Assembly (NCBI GenBank): GCA_002501535.1
Contig: DLTY01000039.1
Span: 1-16,692 of the forward strand
Reading direction: 5' to 3'
DNA: 16,692 nucleotides
Origin: a bacterium UBP7_UBA7824
GTDB taxonomy: Bacteria > UBP7 > UBA6624
A program made the translations under genes and the position numbers. This document shows positions 1-8,853 of this stretch, one piece after another. The first letter of the stretch is position 1; the number at the start of each line of letters is the position of its first letter. The notes beneath the pieces are model-generated. The model had not been told where the DNA came from. It ran no database searches and saw only the letters and a list, made by a program, of their open reading frames with translations.

Positions 1-494
1 CTTCCAATAAAACTATTACTTTTTATTATCGTTTTATTCTTCTTCTTTCCATCAAAATTACAAGTTATGGTTCCAGCTCCTATGTTAACATTTTCAAATA
101 TCTCAGCATCCCCAATATAAGCAAGATGTGCTATCTTTACATTGTTTTTAATAATGGATTTTTTAATTTCAACATAATTACCAATTCTGCAATTTTCACC
201 AATTTCTACCTTGTTTCTAATATGGGAATAAGGCCCTATATTGCAATTAGACATTATGCTTGAATTTGAAATAGTTGACCTTACCACTTTTGTCTTTTGT
301 GCAATGTATGAATTCTGGATATCTGAACCAGGTCCGATTTCGCATCCTGGCTCTATTTTTGTAGTGCCTGTTATGCAAGAAAAAGGATGGATTGTTGCAT
401 TCTTACCTATCTCAGCATTCTCATCAATATATACAGATTCAGGATGTTTAATGATGACGCCTTTCTTAATCCAAAAATTAACAAAATTTTTCAA
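1..494 (-). CDS. glmU: Stand-alone GlmU-type glucosamine-1-phosphate N-acetyltransferase domain (3' end outside window)
   Basis: I read this by translating the minus strand; the frame runs off the window edge after about 164 residues. It is a left-handed beta-helix protein with many hexapeptide repeats (for example [35 protein letters not shown]) and matches the acetyltransferase half of GlmU, which acetylates glucosamine-1-phosphate with acetyl-CoA for UDP-GlcNAc synthesis in the cytosol. Catalytic/binding positions are present: R93, the VEIKKS lysine K111, H123 and Y126 in AHLAYIGD, the [13 protein letters not shown] block and K154. The N-terminal uridyltransferase half is absent: the frame is open only back to about 557 and contains no ATG or GTG. 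The only usual start is TTG at 494, three bases after the stop of the upstream gene, with no clear ribosome site. The protein begins at the linker helix just before the beta-helix. Family assignment is firm; the exact start is uncertain. Confidence 0.85.
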   Translation of the reverse strand, partial: MKNFVNFWIKKGVIIKHPESVYIDENAEIGKNATIHPFSCITGTTKIEPGCEIGPGSDIQNSYIAQKTKVVRSTISNSSIMSNCNIGPYSHIRNKVEIGENCRIGNYVEIKKSIIKNNVKIAHLAYIGDAEIFENVNIGAGTITCNFDGKKKNKTIIKSNSFIG

Positions 495-496
495 AA

Positions 497-3400
497 TTAA
501 AAAGCGCCAGAAAACCTTAAATACAAACCATCTTGATTGTCGGGACTCAAAAACATATCACTTGCACCTCCATCAGAATAACCAACAATGACTCTTAAGC
601 CATTTGTGATTGATTTTCCAATTTCAAACCTGTGACCAGATTCATTAATATCGCCATACATAATCTTATCTTCAGCTGAAAACGTCCAACTCTTGTATTG
701 GTAACCAATTTTCAATGACTTAATGGCAATGTTTTCATTTCCATTAGCATTCAAAGAAGATCTTGAACTATACCTGCCCGTAAAAGTTAAAGAGTTTGGT
801 TGCCAGGATGCTGAATAAGTTTGTATATTGTGATCTGAAAATTCAGTCCAGCCATTATCCCTAATTTCTAAAGCTGAGCCGCTAAAGGAAAGATTGTCAG
901 AAGGTGTCCAAACCAAAGATGAAGCAAATTTTGTATACTCTTTTAAAGTGTTGTCCAAAGAGGTTTCTCTCTTCCTGTCAGTCGTAAAAGAATACTTTGT
1001 TGCATCATTGATAGATTTTGTAATTCTTGATTCAAGAGTTTTATGCCTATGTCCATTATTGAAAGGATTCAAGTATTGATTAGCACCCCAATTTACATTC
1101 CATCCATAAACTGAATGATTTCCACCAAGGTTATATCCTTCCCACTGTTCATCAGATACATCATTTCCAGTTAGAACAATATTTGCATTTATGTTGTTTG
1201 AGGAATTTGGTTTCCAATTTAGATTCAAATCTTCCCTAAGGTCAACCCATTTTCCTTGCTCTTCTATAACATCAGTCACAGATACAGACAAGGCCCCGTT
1301 TATGCTTTGTTCGTACTTAAACATTTGCAATTTATGTTTTGGGTTGCTCCAATTTGACCGAACATCACGTGACAACTTCAAATCTAAATCTTTTGTAAAA
1401 AAGTTGCCCTTCATGTTTAATTCAGAATAATGTCTCCAGGAGTTTTGTAATTTTCTTAAATTCCAATTACCTTGGCTCGATGCACTGGAGAACTTAAATT
1501 CTCTTTCATCCAAAATGCCGCTATTGTAAGCTTTCTGAACATTTGTATTTCTAAATTGAAATTTCAAGCCATGACCTAAGTCTTTATTAAAATAAGTTGT
1601 AAGTTTTTCTTCCAACAAATTAGGATCTTTACGAGATTCTTTTGATAGGGTAATGCGTCCAAAACCACTAACATTTTTAGAAAGGTCAATTTTGGATCTT
1701 GTATAAGCATTTTGACTCAAGGTATGTTTTTCTTTATATAAAGAAGCGTTTGCACCAAAAAAACCTAAAAAGTTTGAATTGCTAAAACCAATTTCTGTTA
1801 TTTTTTTATCTTGACCAACCCAGACATCTTTTGAGCTAAATCCTTTTTGCATATTTGAATTTGAATAAGAAAAATTACCTATATTTCCAGCATTAAGGGA
1901 AGCATTGAATTTATCAGATTGATTCCAGTCTCCTTCCTGCAGGGCTTCAACATGTTCAAAAGTTACCCCTCCATCTTCAGAAATGTATTCACCTGTATCA
2001 GAAGATTTTGTTCTAGCAGTTTGATAACCTAAAGAAAAAGAAGAACCTTTGAAGTTTATATTCTGACCTTCAAGTTCATAATCTCCATTTTGTCGAGCTT
2101 CATTAACTTTAGTTATTCCAAAATTCCAACCATTTCCTAAATTATGCTTTATGTTAGTTGTCCATGTTCCTCGATCAGATTCTTGAAGTATCCAATCGTA
2201 AGAAACATTGATAAAGAGATCTTCCCCATTTAGGTATCCATATTTTTCTTGAGCAATCTCTTCCAGAGGATAAAGAAGCCTGATTGTTCCGTTTTCGTGC
2301 ACATAATCAATAGATTCATCGAGCTTCCAGGAACCTGCATGACTTCCATCAAACCTGTAAACATCTAAATGAACCTTGATTGAATCGTGTTTTCTCTCTA
2401 TATTTCTTAACCTGTAAACAAAACCATTATTATTTTTAAATATGTCTTTAGTTTTCTGTACAGGTTTTTCTGAAAGCGTTGATTTTAAAGAAGTTTGGTT
2501 TTTGCTCCAATTCAATTCATAGCCCTCAAAAGACAAATCATGTCTTGCAAGAGACAGGTTCGTGTCTTTTGATCTTACGTTTCCGTACCTCAGGCTAGCA
2601 TTTGAAGAACTTAAGCTCCAATTAAAGCCAGAACCATGGCTATGCGAGCTTGATGAAGTGTCTGAAAAAAGATAATTATGTCTAGAAAAATCTAGTCCTT
2701 GATTCCAATTTAAAGATCTATCATTCCAATCTCTCAATCCATCAGAATAAGACAATTCCATTTCTAAGCCTGAATAATTACCTATATATCTAAATGAACC
2801 TTCAGCAGTATCTGAAGAACCAAGAGTAAATGATCCAATTACTCCAAAACCTGTTTTTCTTTGCCATTTTTCTTGACTTTCTGAAAGGGGGATGTTTAAA
2901 GTTGCTAGACTACCAGGTAAAACTAAAATATTTTGCACTTCATACCCAAAAGCAGGTTTCCATCCTTCTGGTACCCCAGAAACAACCTCAACAACCCTGG
3001 AGCCAGGAGCCAAACCATCAATATGAAATCTCCCATTTTGATCAGTTCTAACAGTGGTGCCATTTTCAAACTTTAAAAGAACACCAGCAGCACCCTTTTC
3101 ATTTTCATCTTGATATCTGTTTTCATCCGAATCAAGCCAAACCTTGCCTGATATAACACCTAGAGAAAATAAACGATCAGGTGAAATCTGTATATTTACA
3201 TTAGTTTTATTTGATATAACAGTGTCTGAATCAGTCAAAACAAACATTTCTAATGTTTTAGAACCATGTTGAGTTAAATCATAATTTTTTAAATCAACTT
3301 CAGTTACATAAACATCACCGACATTCATACTTGGCAAAATAATTTCAGAATCCTGACCATCAAGCTTGACGCCACGCGGTGCATTGAATGATAAAACAGA

Positions 3401-3775
3401 ACCGAGAGGAAGGCCATTTGGAGCAGTAACTGTAATTGCCAAGGTCAATGACTGACCCATGACAAGTTGTGTGCTTTCTGGGGTTACTACAATACCAACA
3501 TCATTAAAAGCTAAAGCATCCCAGTCAATAGACATCTTGGGATGTAAATACTGATAAGAAACCCCATTGTTATTTTTTATCTCAGCTATACAAGAAACAC
3601 CTTCTTGTACTTTTTCCTCAGAAAGCTCTTGTCCAGATTTTGGATCCAAACACCTAATGGAAGATTCTTGAACAGCAGCCGAAAACGAGACTTCTGAAAA
3701 ACGTAATCTTTCAGGTGTGCTTTCTGGACTGTTCAGAAAAGCAAAAAAAGCAAAAAAGCTAAATAAAAAAACCAT
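497..3775 (-). CDS. Large exported protein with SdrD-B/carboxypeptidase-regulatory-like domain and probable outer-membrane beta-barrel
   Basis: This 1092-residue protein starts with a Phe-rich hydrophobic segment (residues 1-14) that looks like a signal peptide but has no positive charge before it; an in-frame TAG three codons upstream excludes a longer start. Residues 25-200 are beta-rich and hold the only two cysteines (C42, C62). Residues about 207-297 resemble SdrD-B / carboxypeptidase-regulatory-like domains ([19 protein letters not shown], then [15 protein letters not shown]). From about 310 to the end the protein is rich in Asn, Ser, Trp and Tyr with alternating polar/hydrophobic stretches, ending [11 protein letters not shown] terminal Phe preceded by alternating residues is typical of the last strand of outer-membrane barrels. 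Role unknown: an adhesin-like or export-related surface protein is an inference. It is transcribed divergently from pyrE and followed almost immediately by the GlmU-type gene. Confidence 0.75.
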   Translation of the reverse strand: MVFLFSFFAFFAFLNSPESTPERLRFSEVSFSAAVQESSIRCLDPKSGQELSEEKVQEGVSCIAEIKNNNGVSYQYLHPKMSIDWDALAFNDVGIVVTPESTQLVMGQSLTLAITVTAPNGLPLGSVLSFNAPRGVKLDGQDSEIILPSMNVGDVYVTEVDLKNYDLTQHGSKTLEMFVLTDSDTVISNKTNVNIQISPDRLFSLGVISGKVWLDSDENRYQDENEKGAAGVLLKFENGTTVRTDQNGRFHIDGLAPGSRVVEVVSGVPEGWKPAFGYEVQNILVLPGSLATLNIPLSESQEKWQRKTGFGVIGSFTLGSSDTAEGSFRYIGNYSGLEMELSYSDGLRDWNDRSLNWNQGLDFSRHNYLFSDTSSSSHSHGSGFNWSLSSSNASLRYGNVRSKDTNLSLARHDLSFEGYELNWSKNQTSLKSTLSEKPVQKTKDIFKNNNGFVYRLRNIERKHDSIKVHLDVYRFDGSHAGSWKLDESIDYVHENGTIRLLYPLEEIAQEKYGYLNGEDLFINVSYDWILQESDRGTWTTNIKHNLGNGWNFGITKVNEARQNGDYELEGQNINFKGSSFSLGYQTARTKSSDTGEYISEDGGVTFEHVEALQEGDWNQSDKFNASLNAGNIGNFSYSNSNMQKGFSSKDVWVGQDKKITEIGFSNSNFLGFFGANASLYKEKHTLSQNAYTRSKIDLSKNVSGFGRITLSKESRKDPNLLEEKLTTYFNKDLGHGLKFQFRNTNVQKAYNSGILDEREFKFSSASSQGNWNLRKLQNSWRHYSELNMKGNFFTKDLDLKLSRDVRSNWSNPKHKLQMFKYEQSINGALSVSVTDVIEEQGKWVDLREDLNLNWKPNSSNNINANIVLTGNDVSDEQWEGYNLGGNHSVYGWNVNWGANQYLNPFNNGHRHKTLESRITKSINDATKYSFTTDRKRETSLDNTLKEYTKFASSLVWTPSDNLSFSGSALEIRDNGWTEFSDHNIQTYSASWQPNSLTFTGRYSSRSSLNANGNENIAIKSLKIGYQYKSWTFSAEDKIMYGDINESGHRFEIGKSITNGLRVIVGYSDGGASDMFLSPDNQDGLYLRFSGAF

Positions 3776-3840
3776 TAATATCTTCTATTTTAAGTAAAAT
3801 GGAATAAAATTTACTCCAATTAAACAGTTTTAGGCTATAA

Positions 3841-3858
3841 AACCTTATCAACCTTATC
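3841..3858. repeat. Perfect 9-bp tandem repeat in divergent promoter region
   Basis: The nonamer AACCTTATC occurs twice head to tail in the 110-base gap between the large surface-protein gene and pyrE. It sits 12 bases upstream of the putative -10 box of pyrE, so it occupies the -35/operator position for that promoter. A regulator-binding site is possible, but two copies of a 9-mer in AT-rich DNA are weak evidence. Confidence 0.4.
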
Positions 3859-3869
3859 TATCCTATATC

Positions 3870-3875
3870 TATAAT
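3870..3875 (+). promoter_or_regulatory. Putative -10 box (TATAAT) for pyrE
   Basis: A perfect TATAAT lies 10 bases before the pyrE ATG. If used, transcription would begin around 3882, leaving only a few untranslated bases, consistent with the lack of a Shine-Dalgarno sequence upstream of this ATG. No good TTGACA-like -35 box is seen at 16-18 bases. In AT-rich DNA a chance match is possible. Confidence 0.4.
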
Positions 3876-3885
3876 TACCTAAAGT

Positions 3886-4467
3886 ATGAATGCTTCTCAA
3901 AAAAATAAAATACTAAAAACACTTTCAGAAAAAGCGCTAAAAATTGCAAATGAAGGAGATTTTTTCTCTTTGGCTTCTGGTAAGAAAAGTAAATACTATC
4001 TGGATGGAAAAATAATCACAATGAATCCAAGCTTGCTCAAAACTACAGCAAACCTGATTATTCAAAAAATCATTGATCAAAAAATAAAAATAGATGCAAT
4101 TGGTGGCCTTACATTGGGAGCCGACCCTTTAGCATATGCAATATCACTAGAAGCAAAATCAAAAAAAATAAACTGGTTACCTTTTGTTGTTAGGAAAGAA
4201 AAAAAAGATAGAGGAACAGGAAAACAAATTGAAGGACTTCTGGAGAAAAATTCAAATGTAATCATCTTAGAGGATGTAACAACAACAGGATCATCAGCTT
4301 TAAAAGCAGTAGAAGCAATGCAAGACAATGGTCATAATGTTATTGCTATATTAACAATGGTTGATCGAGAAGAAGGAAGTACTCATCTTTTTGAAAAAAA
4401 CAAAATACCTTTAATTAGACTATTTAAATTATCTGAGCTTGTTAAAGCAAGAACTCAATCTCATTAA
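3886..4467 (+). CDS. pyrE: Orotate phosphoribosyltransferase
   Basis: This 193-residue cytosolic enzyme joins orotate and PRPP to give orotidine 5'-phosphate in de novo pyrimidine synthesis. The PRPP-binding signature is intact at residues 125-137 (VIILEDVTTTGSS). The N-terminal block FFSLASGKKSKYYLDGK (26-42) and the mobile catalytic loop rich in Lys/Arg (103-114, RKEKKDRGTGKQ) are as expected for the family, and the length is typical. It is the only plus-strand gene in the window. Its 3' end overlaps the convergent waaA by 26 bases, so no terminator fits between them. No Shine-Dalgarno precedes the ATG; a TATAAT box very close to it suggests an almost leaderless message. Assignment is secure; the regulation is inferred. 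Confidence 0.95.
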   Translation: MNASQKNKILKTLSEKALKIANEGDFFSLASGKKSKYYLDGKIITMNPSLLKTTANLIIQKIIDQKIKIDAIGGLTLGADPLAYAISLEAKSKKINWLPFVVRKEKKDRGTGKQIEGLLEKNSNVIILEDVTTTGSSALKAVEAMQDNGHNVIAILTMVDREEGSTHLFEKNKIPLIRLFKLSELVKARTQSH

Positions 4468-5686
4468 TCATTCTTTTTGAAACACCTTTTCTTGAATTAA
4501 CAGCTTCTAAACCAAACAAACCGACCTCCCTTCTCTTTGAGTCATCTAGAAGCAAATTTTCAACAATGTCTAAAAGTTCATATTCTGAAGCTGAAACTGC
4601 ACCACCTGAATTAATTAAATCACCAGCAACTTCTCTAAAATTTTCCATTGATGGCCCAAAAACAGTAGGAATGCCAAAAAAACAAGGTTCAATTGGGTTG
4701 TGGCCACCCCTCTTAACCCAGGAACCACCTACAAGAGCAATATCAGCAATAGAGTAAACTTGAGATAAGATGCCCATCTCATCTATCATAAGAATGTCAA
4801 ACGCCTCTTTATTTCCTTTATTGAGATCAGACCAATTTAAAACTTTTTTATCCGAAAATGTTTTTTTAATATTTTCAATTCTTTCTATTTTCCTAGGTGC
4901 AATAATCAATTTTAAATTTTTAAATTTTTTAACAAGTTTATCAAATAAAGAAAATACTATTTTTTCTTCTCCCTCATGTGAACTACCTAAAACAATTACC
5001 TTTTCGTTCTTTTTTATGAAATTCGATCTTTTCAAGGTTGATTTTCTAAAAGGTTTGTCATATTTGATATCACCCAGACAAACCCCCTTTATATTTCCGT
5101 AATTACCTGAACTTGAAATCAAAGAAGCCTTGCGTAGGTCTTCTAGGCTCCTCATTAAGCAAAGGTCAAACTGAGGAATCATCCATGACAAAGCAATTTG
5201 ATAAAGTCCTGTTGACTTAAAAGCACGATCGGAAACCCGCCCATTTAGCCAAAATAAAGGGATGCTCTTTTTCTTGCATTCATGTACGAATAATGGCCAA
5301 AGCTCAGTTTCAACAAAAAAAACAGCCATTGGTTGCAGGTTGTTTAAAAAAGATTTAACAGTTTTGACACAATCAAATGGAATGACAGTTACAAAAACAC
5401 TTGAATCTTTCGCGTAAATGCTTTTAGCTAACTCAAAACCAGCTCTGGTTCCTACACTAAGCACTATTTGATGTTTTCTTTTTTTTAGCTCTTTGATGAA
5501 AGGTTCGACTGCTTTAAGTTCACCTACGCTAACAGAATGTATCCATATTCTAGATTTTGGAAATTTAGAAAAATTACCCAACCTAAGAGAATTAAATTCA
5601 CTAGACTTTCCTGAAATTAATAAATAAAACTTAAAAAGCTCAAAAAATAAAATGCCTAAAAATTTATAGACTTCAAGCCAAAACAT
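4442..5686 (-). CDS. waaA: 3-deoxy-D-manno-octulosonic acid (Kdo) transferase
   Basis: WaaA (KdtA) is an inner-membrane-associated GT30 glycosyltransferase that moves Kdo from CMP-Kdo to the lipid A precursor. The protein has 414 residues, the usual size. An N-terminal hydrophobic anchor (about 7-25) is followed by the catalytic loop WIHSVSVGE with E56, then ETELWP (126-131), LNGRVSDRAF (147-156), the LGDIKYD block (204-210), a second Rossmann domain starting VIVLGSSHEGEE and the nucleotide-sugar site GGSWVKRGGHNPIEP (320-334). It starts 12 bases after gdhA ends and has no evident ribosome site, so translation may depend on upstream translation. Its presence is strong evidence for an LPS-bearing outer membrane. 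The number of Kdo residues added cannot be told from sequence. Confidence 0.95.
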   Translation of the reverse strand: MFWLEVYKFLGILFFELFKFYLLISGKSSEFNSLRLGNFSKFPKSRIWIHSVSVGELKAVEPFIKELKKRKHQIVLSVGTRAGFELAKSIYAKDSSVFVTVIPFDCVKTVKSFLNNLQPMAVFFVETELWPLFVHECKKKSIPLFWLNGRVSDRAFKSTGLYQIALSWMIPQFDLCLMRSLEDLRKASLISSSGNYGNIKGVCLGDIKYDKPFRKSTLKRSNFIKKNEKVIVLGSSHEGEEKIVFSLFDKLVKKFKNLKLIIAPRKIERIENIKKTFSDKKVLNWSDLNKGNKEAFDILMIDEMGILSQVYSIADIALVGGSWVKRGGHNPIEPCFFGIPTVFGPSMENFREVAGDLINSGGAVSASEYELLDIVENLLLDDSKRREVGLFGLEAVNSRKGVSKRMINEIEFLL

Positions 5687-5698
5687 AAATTAAATCAA

Positions 5699-7039
5699 TC
5701 AAACTACACCTTGGTCAATCATAGAGTCAGCAACTTTTGTAAAACCAGCAATGTTTGCTCCTGTAACATAGTCACCACTGCAACCATAATACTCTGCTGT
5801 TGTGATGCATTGTTTGTGAATGCTCTGCATAATGGATTGAAGTTTTGAATCAACCTCCTCCCTTGTCCAATTGGTTCTAATTGAATTTTGAGACATTTCT
5901 AAACCACTGACAGCAACACCACCTGCATTAGCTGCTTTTCCTGGACCATAAAGAACATTTGCCTTTTGAAAACACTCTACAGCATCAGGGGTTGTAGGCA
6001 TATTTGCACCTTCAGAAACTGCAAGACAATTATTTTTTATTAACTCTTTTGCATCCAAAGTAGAAATTTCATTTTGAGTGGCACACGGCAAAGCAATATC
6101 ACAATCAATTGACCAAGGATTCCCTTTTGCAAAAGTTGCATTTTGATATTTTCCAACATAATCTTTTATCCTGCCACGTTGAACATTTTTCAAATCCATA
6201 ACATAAGCTAACTTTTCATTATCAATACCATCAGGATCAAAAATGGTCCCATCAGAATCAGAAAAGGATACCACTTTGCCTCCAAGGCTATTAACCTTTT
6301 CGCAAGCAAACTGAGCTACATTTCCGCTACCAGATATTGCCACCATTTTATCTTTTAAAGAATCAGAATTAGCTTTCAGCATTTCTTCAACAAAGTAAAC
6401 ACAACCATAACCTGTTGCTTCAGGCCTTATCAGTGAGCCCCCCCAGTTTAAACTTTTTCCAGTCAAAACACCTGTAAACTCCTTTTTTAGCTTTTTGTAC
6501 TGTCCAAACAAATAGCCTATCTCTCGTGCTCCAACTCCAATATCACCTGCAGGAACATCAGTGTTTGATCCAATATGTCTAGATAGCTCAGACATAAAAG
6601 ATTGGCAAAATCTCATAACTTCACCATCCGTTTTTCCTCTTGGATCGAAATCACACCCACCTTTTCCACCACCCATCGGCAGTGTTGTTAAGCTGTTTTT
6701 AAATATTTGTTCAAAAGCAAGAAACTTTAATATTGAAAGGTTTACAGACGGATGAAACCTCAAGCCACCTTTGTAAGGCCCTATAGCACTATTGAACTGA
6801 ATTCGAAAAGCACGATTAACCTGAACCCTGCCAGCATCATCAACCCATGGAACCCTAAACATAATAACCCTTTCAGGTTCAACAATTCTTTCAAGAATAC
6901 TGTTTTCTTCATATTTTTTATCAGAATCTAAAATAGGAGACAAAGTTTCAAGAACCTCTTTAACTGCCTGGATGAATTCAATTTGATTAGGATCCCGTGC
7001 AACGACTTGATTTATAACTCTATCAGCATAATTTGCCAT
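5699..7039 (-). CDS. gdhA: Glutamate dehydrogenase, probably NADP-specific
   Basis: GdhA interconverts 2-oxoglutarate plus ammonium with glutamate. The 446-residue protein has the substrate motif [11 protein letters not shown] (K90), the catalytic stretch PMGGGKGG (K126), PAGDIGVG (D166) and the dinucleotide-binding SGSGNVAQ (236-243). The second strand of that fold ends FSDSDG, without the acidic residue usual for NAD preference, and overall similarity and length fit the NADP-type hexameric enzyme used for ammonium assimilation. I chose the ATG at 7039 (MANYADRV). A GTG four codons upstream lies inside the AAAGGTGG ribosome-binding sequence and so is an unlikely start. The gene follows the ligase-like gene after 47 bases, the longest gap in the nuoN-waaA block, so a separate promoter is possible, though none is clear. 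Confidence 0.95.
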   Translation of the reverse strand: MANYADRVINQVVARDPNQIEFIQAVKEVLETLSPILDSDKKYEENSILERIVEPERVIMFRVPWVDDAGRVQVNRAFRIQFNSAIGPYKGGLRFHPSVNLSILKFLAFEQIFKNSLTTLPMGGGKGGCDFDPRGKTDGEVMRFCQSFMSELSRHIGSNTDVPAGDIGVGAREIGYLFGQYKKLKKEFTGVLTGKSLNWGGSLIRPEATGYGCVYFVEEMLKANSDSLKDKMVAISGSGNVAQFACEKVNSLGGKVVSFSDSDGTIFDPDGIDNEKLAYVMDLKNVQRGRIKDYVGKYQNATFAKGNPWSIDCDIALPCATQNEISTLDAKELIKNNCLAVSEGANMPTTPDAVECFQKANVLYGPGKAANAGGVAVSGLEMSQNSIRTNWTREEVDSKLQSIMQSIHKQCITTAEYYGCSGDYVTGANIAGFTKVADSMIDQGVV

Positions 7040-7047
7040 GATTACAA

Positions 7048-7055
7048 CCACCTTT
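7048..7055 (-). promoter_or_regulatory. Ribosome-binding site of gdhA
   Basis: AAAGGTGG on the minus strand, eight bases before the ATG at 7039. It decides the gdhA start, because the longer frame would initiate at the GTG inside this same sequence. Confidence 0.75.
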
Positions 7056-7086
7056 AAATAATTACGTTAGAGAAAATTCTATCTAA

Positions 7087-8853
7087 TTAATCAGAAAATT
7101 TTTTAGATTCCATCAATGCTAGGTCTTTTTGAGACTTTTCTTTTTCTAATATTGACTTTATTTCCCATAATTTAGCAAAAACAATATCAAGCTTTCTAGA
7201 TCTAGCATCAAGCTTAAAGCTGAAAACTTCTTCCTTGCTGTTGAATTTAGGCCACTCATCTAGGAATGAATTGATTACATCAAGTGTTTCATTTTTTAAA
7301 CTCTCGTCAGAGCTAAAAAAATAGCTTGCTTCTGTGGCAAAAATCAAAGCAAATTCAGGCCTGTTGATGCCATCAATTAAAAGCAACTCTCTAGCTATCA
7401 ACAATCTTTCTTGCTGGCTTATAAAACCTTTTTGAGGGTTTTCTAGCGCAAGCAAGGATTGCCTTATACTTGTGTTTTTTGAAAATCTATCTCTGTTTTC
7501 AACAATCTGTCTAACATGAGAATATTTCAAAGATTTTTGAGACTCCAAAGCTTTTTCAACATGCCTGGAGGAGGAAAAATTATGAAAACCTGTTTCCAGG
7601 TAATTGCTTACACATTGATGATTTGCAACTTGGTTATCACAATTTTTTAATGAAAATACATTCATTACCACAAAAAAAGAAGACAGAAAACCTAGACTGA
7701 TAGGCCAAATATTTAGAAAATTCCTACCTTGATCAAATTGGTTTAATTTTTCTCTTCTGAGGGATAGTCCCAAAAAGGATCCAACCAGTAATGGTAAGGG
7801 TATAAATGTGGCATGGAAGTCAACTAAGCCATGAATCAAAATCATGATGGCAGCAATAAAAAAACATTTCTCATCATTTTCTTTAAGTCTTTTAAATATC
7901 TTTAACATAGAAACAATAAAAATAAACAATAAAGCAATACCGAAAAGACCGCCTTCAGCCCAAGCTCTAAACAACCATGAGTGAGGATCATTTGCAGAGT
8001 ATTCGATTTTTGACTGGAAAAAAGGATAATAAAATTTAAAATTTCCCCAACCAACACCAGTTAAAAAATTATCTTTTCCCATCTCTAATGCACCCTTGAA
8101 ATAGGCGATACGGCTTTGAAATGAAAAATCATTAATTATATTGTTGTAAATTTTAGGAACAAGAAAAATAAAAATAAAAATCAAAAATAATTTTGCTTTT
8201 TCAATGGATGAAAAAAATCTAGCAATAATATTTTTACTATTTGAATCATTAAACAAAAATACAGAGAAAACAAAAGAAAGAAAACAAACAGCAATACCTG
8301 CTTTAGAGCCTGTCAGAAAAATACAATAACAAATAAAAAACAAACAAAAATAATTTTTTAATAATTTTGTTTTTTCTTTTTGATTAAAAATTTTCAACAA
8401 CCAAAAAGGAATGCTTGTGCCTAATAAAATTGCAGATTGATTATGCCAATTGAAAGGGAAAGTGTATATTGGATAATTATTAATCTTGAAAGAGATGAAG
8501 CCAACTATAGAAATTATCAAACAAAAATAAGGCCAAAAATTGAATATTTTCTTATCAAATTTAACAACCTTGCCCAAAGTCATTGAAACCCACCATATAA
8601 GAGCTATCTTTAACACATAAAAAAAATCATCATGAAAAAAAGCCAAACTTAAAATAAGCAAACTTGATAATGAGTAAAAAAAAGAATTTTTAAAAACAAA
8701 AAAACCTTTTAAAAAAACAAATCCAGACAAAAATAATCCAACAAAAGCAACTATAGAAGTATCGAAGTCTTGTGAAGGTCCAAAATACTGTATAGAAAAA
8801 ATGTAAAAAACAAGAAAAACGAAAAAGAAAAGATGACCCGAAAGGGTTCTCAC
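7087..8853 (-). CDS. O-antigen ligase / Wzy-type polymerase family membrane protein with C-terminal soluble domain
   Basis: This 588-residue protein has roughly ten hydrophobic segments through about residue 400. Family marks of the Wzy_C superfamily are visible: LTGSKAG (180-186), the R-YFKGALEMGKDNFLTGVGWGNFKFYYP region (248-277) in a periplasmic loop, and HSWLFRAWAEGGLFG (291-305). Such proteins join undecaprenyl-linked glycans to lipid A-core (WaaL) or polymerise them (Wzy); sequence alone does not separate these. After the last membrane segment come about 190 residues that are predicted soluble and helical (410-588), a long tail compared with simple WaaL proteins. The start is GTG at 8853, overlapping the nuoN stop by four bases (GTGA), which implies translational coupling. 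waaA two genes downstream supports an LPS role. Confidence 0.8.
   Translation of the reverse strand: MRTLSGHLFFFVFLVFYIFSIQYFGPSQDFDTSIVAFVGLFLSGFVFLKGFFVFKNSFFYSLSSLLILSLAFFHDDFFYVLKIALIWWVSMTLGKVVKFDKKIFNFWPYFCLIISIVGFISFKINNYPIYTFPFNWHNQSAILLGTSIPFWLLKIFNQKEKTKLLKNYFCLFFICYCIFLTGSKAGIAVCFLSFVFSVFLFNDSNSKNIIARFFSSIEKAKLFLIFIFIFLVPKIYNNIINDFSFQSRIAYFKGALEMGKDNFLTGVGWGNFKFYYPFFQSKIEYSANDPHSWLFRAWAEGGLFGIALLFIFIVSMLKIFKRLKENDEKCFFIAAIMILIHGLVDFHATFIPLPLLVGSFLGLSLRREKLNQFDQGRNFLNIWPISLGFLSSFFVVMNVFSLKNCDNQVANHQCVSNYLETGFHNFSSSRHVEKALESQKSLKYSHVRQIVENRDRFSKNTSIRQSLLALENPQKGFISQQERLLIARELLLIDGINRPEFALIFATEASYFFSSDESLKNETLDVINSFLDEWPKFNSKEEVFSFKLDARSRKLDIVFAKLWEIKSILEKEKSQKDLALMESKKFSD

Noticed and set aside
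495..560. GlmU segment as a frameshifted C-terminus of the large surface protein
   Set aside because: The surface protein already ends in a barrel-like terminal Phe at a proper stop, and the following frame starts exactly at the known linker before the GlmU beta-helix.
7040..7051. GTG at 7051 as gdhA start
   Set aside because: It lies inside the AAAGGTGG ribosome-binding sequence of the better-placed ATG at 7039.
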